Both the position numbers and the translations under genes were made by a program. The notes beneath the pieces were generated by a model that saw only the letters and a list, made by a program, of their open reading frames with translations, was not told where the DNA came from and ran no database searches. From positions 1 through 11,626 of the forward strand of contig CAYTRS010000018.1 of assembly GCA_964440305.1 (NCBI GenBank): DNA of 11,626 nt. Direction: 5' to 3'. Origin of the DNA: CAYTRS01 sp964440305. GTDB lineage: Bacteria > Patescibacteriota > Minisyncoccia > Moranbacterales > JAKLHP01. The first letter of the stretch is position 1, and every line of letters starts with the position of its first letter. This document shows positions 6,796 to 11,626 of the stretch, piece after piece.

Positions 6796-7335
6796 CTAGA
6801 AGCGCTTAAAGCATCTTTGCACCAGCATTGCCATCGGTTCAAAATTTTGGCTCATATGATAGCCGATTTCTTTGTTGGAAGCGGAATAAAATTGGTAATA
6901 AAATCCGGATCCTATTTTCCTATAATATTCAATATTCATCAGACGATAGTTTCCCCTCCCCGGAAAAACTCCGCAGATAATGAAACAAGCGTCACCTCCT
7001 TTTTTGAGAACCGAAGGATCGTCGGAATCGGCATAATCAATCGCCCAGAAACTTTCCGGAGCTTTGAAAACAAGCTCCTCCAAAAGACTGGAAATATAGA
7101 TCGCGCACAGAAAAAATCCTCGGCTTATGAATTTTTTGGAAAATATTTCGTTGGATATTCTGCTTTCAAAAACGCTTTTCAACTGTCCCTCCTTTACTAT
7201 ACTCAGCCCTTCCTCCAGAAAGGAAAACTTCTCTTTACAGATAAGGCGGGCGTGCTTCATTAGTTCGGTAAGATTGCTTGATTTTGGCTTTCTTTTTTCT
7301 TCCTTGAATTTCTGGATACTAATGACTTTATCCAT
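6796..7335 (-). CDS. Unrecognised 179-residue protein
   Basis: I do not recognise a characterised family. The protein has a basic N-terminal stretch (KEEKRKPKSS, 11-20), then a probably helical region (22-66), a hydrophobic patch FFLCAIYISSLLEELVF (74-90) that is too interrupted to be a clear membrane helix, and a C-terminal half (about 112-179) rich in aromatic residues and containing GGDACFIICGVFPGRG and the YYQFYSASNKEIGYHMSQNF segment. There is no signal peptide, so it is probably cytoplasmic. It is well supported as a real gene: AAGGAAAAGG lies just before the ATG, a perfect TATAAT lies about 41 bases upstream of it, and a strong intrinsic terminator follows. It is thus an independent unit, unlike its neighbours. 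It may be a conserved hypothetical protein of Patescibacteria, but that is unverified. Confidence 0.85.
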   Translation of the reverse strand: MDKVISIQKFKEEKRKPKSSNLTELMKHARLICKEKFSFLEEGLSIVKEGQLKSVFESRISNEIFSKKFISRGFFLCAIYISSLLEELVFKAPESFWAIDYADSDDPSVLKKGGDACFIICGVFPGRGNYRLMNIEYYRKIGSGFYYQFYSASNKEIGYHMSQNFEPMAMLVQRCFKRF

Positions 7336-7375
7336 CGCCTTTTCCTTTCTTGGAAGGTTAGACTTGCAAGAACTT

Positions 7376-7381
7376 ATTATA
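7376..7381 (-). promoter_or_regulatory. -10 box of the 179-residue gene
   Basis: Perfect TATAAT on the minus strand, giving a leader of about 30-35 bases that holds AAGGAAAAGG before the ATG. No convincing -35 is seen at 16-18 bases. Confidence 0.5.
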
Positions 7382-7420
7382 AGCTAGCGCCATTTCACTT
7401 TTCTGGCAAATTTTAACCAA

Positions 7421-7524
7421 AAAAAATCGCGTATTCTTCCGAAGGTTTCTTCTTCCGAAGGTTGAGCCTTCGGAAGTATTTACTTTACAACATTATAACT
7501 TCCCCTTTATTCTATCCCCAAACC
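7421..7524. repeat. Left flanking repeat of the rhuM-fic gene, interrupted by a hairpin insert
   Basis: AAAAAATCGC plus TATT-like bases (7421-7435) and TTTATTCTATCCC (7506-7518) match, in the same order, the continuous sequence at 8534-8566 on the other side of the gene. The roughly 70 bases between the halves hold three copies of a 10-base arm (see 7436-7476). The right-hand half ends one base before the gene's stop codon. Confidence 0.65.
7436..7476 (-). terminator. Triple-arm hairpin downstream of rhuM-fic, possible terminator
   Basis: CTTCCGAAGG occurs at 7436-7445 and 7452-7461, and its reverse complement at 7467-7476, so either direct copy can pair with the third arm (10 of 10). On the minus strand a run of eight T follows about nine bases after the last arm, late for a classical terminator. 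Confidence 0.55.
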
Positions 7525-7525
7525 T

Positions 7526-8497
7526 TCATTTTCCCAAAATCATTTTTATAAGCCCTGTCATCCTATCCTTATCCTTCGGATTGCTTTCCGCAACAAGAAG
7601 GGTAAGCGCAGTTAAAGCTTCCGGAGTAAGGCGGACTAGGTTCAATCTTCCGGTTTTCTTCAAAAACCAGATAAAAGCAAAAGCTCCGGATCTTTTATTT
7701 CCGTCAATGAAGGGATGATTTTTTACAATAAAATATAAAAGGTGCGCCGCTTTTTCTTCCAAGCTCGGATAAAGCTCTTTCTTCCCGAAAGTCTGCATCA
7801 CGTTCCCGAAAATCCCTTCCAAGCTCTTTTCATTTTTTTCAACGGCAAAGAACTTTTCCGCTTGACCTTTTTTAGCCAGTTCTGATTTTAAATCAGCAAT
7901 TCCTTCATAAAGCTCACCAGCAGCCAGAGAAACTTTTCTCTTGGTGGCTTTTCCCGCTTTGAAATTATCCTTGTCGTAAGCATCAAGCGAAAACCAAGTA
8001 TCGGCGAATATTCTGATAAGTTCCAAAATATTTCCGGTGTCCGTTTTCATTCCCGTCGGAAGAAGCGCGCGGACATTCTCCACCGCTTTCATAAACTCGG
8101 AGTAATTTCTCGCTATGCGCTTTCTGTTTATAGTGTATCCCTTGGTAATATGCTCGCGGAGAGTCTTAGTCGCCCAAATACGAAATTGGGTTGCCTTTTT
8201 AGAATTTACTCTATAGCCAACCGACAAAATCACGTCTAAATTAAAATACTCTACATTATAAGTTTTTCCATCAGAACCAGTTGTTGCAAAAAATGCAACA
8301 ACTGAATCACGTTTTAATTCCCCTTCCTTAAATATGTTTTTTATATGCCGTGATATTACTGATTTATCACGCTCAAAAACATCCGCAATCTGATCAAGAC
8401 TAGCCCAAATTGTTTCCTCTTTTTTATCCCCTCTTAACTCTATTGCTCCATTCGGGGCTTGATAGATTATAATTTTGTCGTTTTTTCGCTTTTTCAT
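7526..8497 (-). CDS. RhuM-family protein fused to a Doc-like Fic domain
   Basis: A two-part protein of 323 residues. Residues about 10-125 match the RhuM (virulence_RhuM) pattern: IIYQAPNGAIELRG, then a helix-turn-helix-like stretch (33-56, ASLDQIADVF...SVISRHIKNIF), the YFNLDVILSVGYRVNSKKATQFR block and IWATKTLREHITKGY. Residues about 210-310 form a Fic/Doc fold with HPFIDGNKR at 261-269. The Lys after Asn (GNKR rather than GNGR) is the Doc form, whose phage P1 prototype phosphorylates EF-Tu rather than adding AMP. I see no (S/T)xxxE(G/N) inhibitory helix and no antitoxin ORF beside it. A promoter (TTGCAA, 17 bases, TAAAAT) puts the transcription start at the ATG. Direct repeats flank the gene, hinting at acquisition as a cassette. 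Targets are unknown; toxin, defence and regulator are all possible. Confidence 0.9.
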   Translation of the reverse strand: MKKRKNDKIIIYQAPNGAIELRGDKKEETIWASLDQIADVFERDKSVISRHIKNIFKEGELKRDSVVAFFATTGSDGKTYNVEYFNLDVILSVGYRVNSKKATQFRIWATKTLREHITKGYTINRKRIARNYSEFMKAVENVRALLPTGMKTDTGNILELIRIFADTWFSLDAYDKDNFKAGKATKRKVSLAAGELYEGIADLKSELAKKGQAEKFFAVEKNEKSLEGIFGNVMQTFGKKELYPSLEEKAAHLLYFIVKNHPFIDGNKRSGAFAFIWFLKKTGRLNLVRLTPEALTALTLLVAESNPKDKDRMTGLIKMILGK

Positions 8498-8503
8498 AGC
8501 TTG

Positions 8504-8532
8504 ATTTTAGCCTTTTTGAGCTTTTTTTGCAA
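8504..8532 (-). promoter_or_regulatory. rhuM-fic promoter, leaderless geometry
   Basis: TTGCAA, 17-base spacer, TAAAAT; the -10 ends six bases before the ATG, so position +1 falls on the A of ATG. No Shine-Dalgarno is present. Confidence 0.6.
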
Positions 8533-8533
8533 C

Positions 8534-8566
8534 AAAAAATCGCATATTTATTCTATCCCGAAAACC
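8534..8566. repeat. Right flanking repeat of the rhuM-fic gene (continuous copy)
   Basis: Continuous version of the 7421-7524 repeat: AAAAAATCGC, then ATA, then TTTATTCTATCCC, then G/C-AAA(A)CC. It sits between the diverging rhuM-fic and priA promoters. Confidence 0.65.
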
Positions 8567-8587
8567 GCAATAAATCAAAACCCTTGT

Positions 8588-8616
8588 TTGTATGCCGTGC
8601 GATTGGCTGATACAAT
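8588..8616 (+). promoter_or_regulatory. priA promoter, extended -10, leaderless geometry
   Basis: TGATACAAT (8608-8616) is an extended -10; a weak TTGTAT lies 17 bases before TACAAT. Six bases separate the -10 from ATG, so +1 falls on the A of ATG. Confidence 0.6.
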
Positions 8617-8622
8617 TGAAAT

Positions 8623-10659
8623 ATGGAAGAAAAGGCGAAAAATTGGATCGTGGACATTGTGCCGATTACCCGGATTGCCTTGAGTAGGCAGCAGTTTTTT
8701 TCATATTTAAACCCGAAAGAAGTGGCTCCCGGTTCGCTGGTTTCCATTGAATTTTTCCGCCGGAACATTTCCGGAATCACGCTCAAAAATCGCAAAGACT
8801 TTGAAAGATTTGGAAACATTACCCTTAAAAAAATCCAAAAAGTTGAAGAAGAAGCTCTTTTGACTGACAAGCAAATAGAGCTTGCAAAGTTTGTTTCCGA
8901 ATATTATTTTTGCCCGCTGGGAACAGTGCTCAAGTTTTTCGTGCCCAAAACCGTAAAGAAACGAAGATCTAAGAACGAAGAACTAAGAAGAAATTCAAAA
9001 GACAAAAAAATAAATTTAACCCAAGAACAGCAAGAAGCAATTGACAAGATAACAAAAAATTGGAAATTGGAAATTGGAAATTGGAAATTCCTATTATTCG
9101 GTCCTTCCTCCTCCGGCAAAACGGAAATATACATAAACGCCATCAAAAAACTGAAAGCCAAAAACAAGAATTTGCAATTTCTCATTCTTCTTCCCGAACT
9201 CATCCTCACTCCTCAAGCCATTGAAAGATATGGAGAATATTTTTCAGAAGATGAAACGGTTCTTGTTCACAGCAAATTATCCAAAGGAGAACTCTATGAA
9301 AATTGGAAAAAAGTAAAATCCGGAAAAGCCAAAATTATCATCGGATCCAGAATGTCTGTTTTCTTTCCATTCAAAAATTTGGGAGCGATATTTGTTGATG
9401 AAGAACAAGATATGTCTTTCAAGCAATGGAGCATGAATCCAAGATATGACGCGCGAAAGGTTGCTGAAAAGCTCGCAGAAATTCACGGCGCAAAAATGGT
9501 TTCTGGTTCAGCCACGCCAAGCGTTGAATCATATCAAAAGGCGCTGGACGGAGAATATGAATTGCTAAAAATAGGAGATTTGCAAATTTGCGACACGGGA
9601 CAAGCGACATGCAACAGGAAAAAAGTTGAACTTGTGGATATGCGAAAGGAATATTGGAAAAGAAAGTCTCCTGCCCTGATTAGCGAGAAGCTTAAATCAG
9701 AAATTGAATATAACTTGAAACACAAAAGGCAGATCATTCTTTTTATTAACCGGCGCGGAATGAGCAAGTTTTCTGTTTGCGCAAGTTGCAAGAATACTCT
9801 CAAATGCCCAAAGTGCGAACGGGCGCTTGTCTATGACTCGCAAGGAAATTATCGCTGTTTTCATTGCGGATATAAGACCGACATCTTCATCACTTGCCCG
9901 AATTGCAAGGGAAACATCTTCAAGAATATTGGAATAGGAAGCCAAGCCATTGAAAAAGAAATGAAAAAAATTTTTCCGAAAGCAAAAGTAAAAAGAGTTG
10001 ATGCTGATTCTATGTCGGGGAAAAAAGAGGAAGAAATAATTTTTGATGATTTTGGAAAATTCAAAATAGATATTCTTGTGGGAACGCAAATAATCACCAA
10101 AGGCTGGGATTTTCCCAATGTGGGACTGGTGGGAGTGATTGATGCCGATTCTCTTTTGAGCATTTCTGATTTCAAGACTTCGGAAAAAGCTTTTCAGAAT
10201 CTGGTTCAAATCATTGGAAGAACCGGAAGAACAAAAAGTCTTTTCGCCGGAACTTCCATAATCCAAACATATAATCCGGAAAACTATATCATGAAAGCTG
10301 TTTCCAAGCTTGATTTTGAATCCTTTTTTGAAAGTGAAATATCCGAAAGAAAAACACTGGGCTATCCCCCATTTTGGCAGATAATAAAAATTATTTTCAA
10401 AGATCAAAATCAGAAAAAGGTTGAAAAAGAAGCAAAAAAAGTTTATACTTTAATAAAGGAGGGAGATTTTGCCGGTTTTTCTTTGAAGATTTCCGAGCCT
10501 CAATATCCGCTTCTTAATAAGATAAGGGGAAAATTCATAAATCAAATAGTTATTAGGCTGAAAAATAAGGATAATAAAATCCCCAAAAATTTGGAAAAAA
10601 TATTAAAAACATTGGGAAGCGGATGGACAATTGATCGCGATCCGATTGGAATTTCTTAA
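8623..10659 (+). CDS. priA: Primosomal protein N' (replication restart helicase PriA)
   Basis: Superfamily 2 DNA helicase that recognises stalled or repaired forks and reloads the replisome. The 678 residues are in order: 3'-DNA-binding domain (about 6-110), linker, helicase lobe 1 with Walker A GPSSSGKT (160-167) and motif II DEEQ (259-262), GSATPS (295-300), then eight cysteines in four pairs for two zinc ions (386/389, 395/398, 412/415, 425/428), helicase lobe 2 with GTQIITKGWDFPNV (487-500) and the arginine-finger motif QIIGRTGRT (529-537), and a C-terminal domain. Motif II reads DEEQ where E. coli PriA has DEEH. Three heptamer arrays are translated, at residues 113-122, 146-155 and 323-332; the second lies five residues before the Walker A motif. 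An extended -10 (TGATACAAT) ends six bases before the ATG, so the mRNA is probably leaderless. Confidence 0.96.
   Translation: MEEKAKNWIVDIVPITRIALSRQQFFSYLNPKEVAPGSLVSIEFFRRNISGITLKNRKDFERFGNITLKKIQKVEEEALLTDKQIELAKFVSEYYFCPLGTVLKFFVPKTVKKRRSKNEELRRNSKDKKINLTQEQQEAIDKITKNWKLEIGNWKFLLFGPSSSGKTEIYINAIKKLKAKNKNLQFLILLPELILTPQAIERYGEYFSEDETVLVHSKLSKGELYENWKKVKSGKAKIIIGSRMSVFFPFKNLGAIFVDEEQDMSFKQWSMNPRYDARKVAEKLAEIHGAKMVSGSATPSVESYQKALDGEYELLKIGDLQICDTGQATCNRKKVELVDMRKEYWKRKSPALISEKLKSEIEYNLKHKRQIILFINRRGMSKFSVCASCKNTLKCPKCERALVYDSQGNYRCFHCGYKTDIFITCPNCKGNIFKNIGIGSQAIEKEMKKIFPKAKVKRVDADSMSGKKEEEIIFDDFGKFKIDILVGTQIITKGWDFPNVGLVGVIDADSLLSISDFKTSEKAFQNLVQIIGRTGRTKSLFAGTSIIQTYNPENYIMKAVSKLDFESFFESEISERKTLGYPPFWQIIKIIFKDQNQKKVEKEAKKVYTLIKEGDFAGFSLKISEPQYPLLNKIRGKFINQIVIRLKNKDNKIPKNLEKILKTLGSGWTIDRDPIGIS
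8961..8988. repeat. Four-unit heptamer array inside priA (linker)
   Basis: Units alternate ACGAAGA and WCTAAGA. Translated as charged residues 113-122 in the linker between the DNA-binding and helicase domains. Confidence 0.75.
9060..9087. repeat. Four-unit perfect heptamer array inside priA (before Walker A)
   Basis: TTGGAAA four times without error, the same unit as in the 5972-5985 spacer. Translated as NWKLEIGNWK (146-155), so the 7-base unit yields a 7-residue peptide repeat. Confidence 0.9.
9590..9617. repeat. Four-unit heptamer array inside priA (before ELVDMR)
   Basis: GCGACAC, GGGACAA, GCGACAT, GCAACAG. Translated as residues 323-332 between the EYELLKIG and KVELVDMR segments, where PriA proteins normally have a short connection. 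Confidence 0.65.
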
Positions 10660-10663
10660 TGCA

Positions 10664-10758
10664 ATACGAATACCACCTGCCCGCAAAAGCTACGCTTTAG
10701 CGTTGCAGGCGGGCGAATTGCATGCGAATGACACGAACATATTAACCCGTTAACTCGT
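10664..10758. repeat. ATTCG repeat (reverse copy) with a hairpin insert, then an 8-base repeat
   Basis: 10664-10676 and 10715-10738 match the reverse complement of 1313-1348. Between them lie 38 extra bases (10677-10714) with ends GCCCGC/GCGGGC and an inner CGCT/AGCG stem. 10742-10757 then repeats TTAACYCG in 8-base steps before def. Confidence 0.8.
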
Positions 10759-10783
10759 TAATAGAAAAATAATCCCGAATAAT

Positions 10784-11233
10784 ATGTCAGTTTTACCCAT
10801 AATCAAATATCCCAACAAAATACTGGAGCAAAAGGCGAAGAAAGTGAAAGATCCCCTTGATCCGAAAATAACCGGACTTATCGAAAAAATGATTGAAACT
10901 CTGAAGGCAGAAGCTGAAGGAATCGGACTGGCAGCACCCCAAGTCGGAGAATCACTTCGCCTTTGCGTAATCAGGGACGGAGATGATTTCAAAGTACTGA
11001 TCAATCCGCAAATCACCCAGATATCCCGCAAGAAAATATTGGAGCAGGAAGGCTGCTTGAGTTTTCCAGGGGTTTTTCTGCCCATCAAAAGGGCTGAAAG
11101 CATAAAAATCAGGTTTTTGGACTCACTGGGGAAAAAGGGTAAAATGAAAGAGGAAGGCCTTATGGCCAGGCTCCTTCAGCACGAAATAGACCACCTTAAT
11201 GGTATACTAATTATAGAAAGAAACAAAAAATAA
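10784..11233 (+). CDS. def: Peptide deformylase
   Basis: Metalloenzyme that removes the formyl group from the N-terminal methionine of new proteins. All three family motifs are intact: GIGLAAPQ (46-53), EGCLS (89-93) and HEIDH (133-137), giving metal ligands Cys91, His133 and His137 and catalytic Glu134. At 149 residues it is a short, complete enzyme without a C-terminal extension. It lies upstream of the formyltransferase fmt, the usual pairing, separated by a 117-base AT-rich repeat spacer. The stretch before its ATG (10661-10758) is repeat DNA and no Shine-Dalgarno is visible. It may be cotranscribed with priA, whose stop is 124 bases upstream, but the hairpin between them could interfere. 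Confidence 0.96.
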   Translation: MSVLPIIKYPNKILEQKAKKVKDPLDPKITGLIEKMIETLKAEAEGIGLAAPQVGESLRLCVIRDGDDFKVLINPQITQISRKKILEQEGCLSFPGVFLPIKRAESIKIRFLDSLGKKGKMKEEGLMARLLQHEIDHLNGILIIERNKK

Positions 11234-11244
11234 TTAAAATTTTA

Positions 11245-11339
11245 CAATTTCTAATTTCTAAAAAATTTTCAATGATTTAATATTTCAAACATTTATAAAT
11301 TTAGAAATTGTTTGAAAATTGAAAATTGTGAATTGAAAA
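11245..11339. repeat. AT-rich heptamer and inverted repeats between def and fmt
   Basis: 11312-11339 consists of four 7-base units (TTGAAAA, TTGAAAA, TTGTGAA, TTGAAAA). Arms 11245-11254 and 11301-11310 pair perfectly (10 bases), as do 11283-11291 and 11309-11317 (9 bases); the two pairings overlap and exclude each other. Confidence 0.65.
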
Positions 11340-11350
11340 TTTATATTACT

Positions 11351-11626
11351 ATGAATAAGGATTTCGCAAAAGTTCCAATAGTTTTTATGGGCACTTCGGA
11401 TTTTTCTGCAATAATCCTGGAAACGCTATTAAACAACAAATATAACATTGTCGGAGTTTTTACCCAGCCGGATAAAAAAGTGGGAAGAAATCAGGAAGTT
11501 CACATTAATCCTGTTAAGCAATTTTCCCTCAAGAACAAGCTGCCCATTTTTCAGCCGGAAAAGCTTGATTTGGAAGCAGCAAAGCAGATAAAAAAACTTG
11601 ATCCGAAGCTTATTCTGGTGACTGCC
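11351..11626 (+). CDS. fmt: Methionyl-tRNA formyltransferase, N-terminal part (runs off the window)
   Basis: Ninety-two codons are visible, open to the last base. The translation (PIVFMGTSDFSAIILETLLN, then VGVFTQPDKKVGRNQEV, PVKQFSL, PIFQPEKL and the DPKLILVTA end) is the start of the formyltransferase Rossmann fold; the family has about 310 residues, so roughly the last 70 per cent lies outside. The enzyme formylates Met-tRNA(fMet) using 10-formyl-tetrahydrofolate, and Def later removes that group. The catalytic Asn-His-Asp residues would lie beyond the edge. No Shine-Dalgarno precedes the ATG. A TTGAAA, 17 bases, TATATT promoter-like pair lies upstream, but its -10 is only three bases from the ATG and part of it is repeat sequence, so it is weak evidence. 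Confidence 0.93.
   Translation, partial: MNKDFAKVPIVFMGTSDFSAIILETLLNNKYNIVGVFTQPDKKVGRNQEVHINPVKQFSLKNKLPIFQPEKLDLEAAKQIKKLDPKLILVTA

Noticed and set aside
7526..7528. TGA recoded as glycine (SR1/Gracilibacteria code)
   Set aside because: The Fic domain ends naturally at this TGA, and no other conserved gene needs an in-frame TGA read as an amino acid.
7421..8566. Insertion sequence or integron carrying rhuM-fic
   Set aside because: No transposase or integrase is encoded, and the flanking sequences are direct, not terminal inverted, repeats.
5432..9617. Tandem arrays as CRISPR or ordinary microsatellites
   Set aside because: Units are 7 bases without spacers, so they are not CRISPR. Different unit sequences with the same period argue against simple microsatellites from one slippage event.
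9697..10407. 236-residue open frame on the minus strand opposite priA
   Set aside because: It lies wholly antisense to the conserved helicase lobe 2, its translation is rich in Phe, Ser and Ile typical of reversed AT-rich coding DNA, and it has no recognisable domain.
11319..11347. Promoter TTGAAA, 17 bases, TATATT for fmt
   Set aside because: The -10 lies three bases from the ATG, so the start would fall inside the coding region, and the match arises within a heptamer array.
1..11626. tRNA or other structured RNA genes
   Set aside because: I saw no cloverleaf, TTCGA-type T loop with CCA end, or known riboswitch core in the spacers; a covariance search would be needed to exclude weak ones.

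Overview
The window looks like a piece of a small-genome bacterium of the Candidate Phyla Radiation (Patescibacteria, Parcubacteria-like). This is inferred from the AT-rich DNA, tightly packed housekeeping genes, almost no Shine-Dalgarno sequences, coiled-coil/C39 wall-associated proteins and many short-period repeats at gene borders. TGA acts as a stop (end of the RhuM-Fic gene) and tryptophan is TGG, so this is not a TGA-recoding lineage. No rRNA, tRNA, CRISPR array, transposase or phage gene is visible.

Layout. (1) 71-1747, plus strand: cysteine desulfurase and an IscU/NifU-type scaffold, a minimal Fe-S assembly pair, closed by a good intrinsic terminator at 1794-1831. (2) 6549-1960, minus strand: ThpR-type RNA 2',3'-cyclic phosphodiesterase, then after a repeat-filled spacer a tight cluster of WecG/TagA/CpsF glycosyltransferase, a two-TM protein, glutamyl-tRNA synthetase and a membrane-anchored PcsB/EnvC-like coiled coil with a C39-type peptidase domain; gaps inside this cluster are 8-12 bases. 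(3) 7335-6796, minus strand: an unrecognised 179-aa protein with its own -10 box, Shine-Dalgarno and terminator. (4) 8497-7526, minus strand: an orphan RhuM-Fic (Doc-like) protein bracketed by near-identical direct repeats. (5) 8623-11626, plus strand: PriA helicase, peptide deformylase and the start of methionyl-tRNA formyltransferase, which is cut by the window edge. Def and Fmt form the usual pair for N-formyl-methionine metabolism.

The most unusual feature is a layer of short tandem repeats with a strict 7-base period (also some 8- and 9-base ones), usually about four units (about 28 bases). The unit sequence differs from locus to locus. They abut start codons and fill spacers, and six arrays lie in frame inside three conserved genes (two in the desulfurase, one in the glycosyltransferase, three in PriA). 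One ATTCG-type repeat is present twice in opposite orientation; one copy carries a 38-base hairpin exactly where the other is uninterrupted, giving a filled/empty site pair within one window. Two genes (priA and rhuM-fic) have -10 boxes placed so that transcription would begin at the A of the ATG, and thpR is nearly the same, suggesting leaderless mRNAs.
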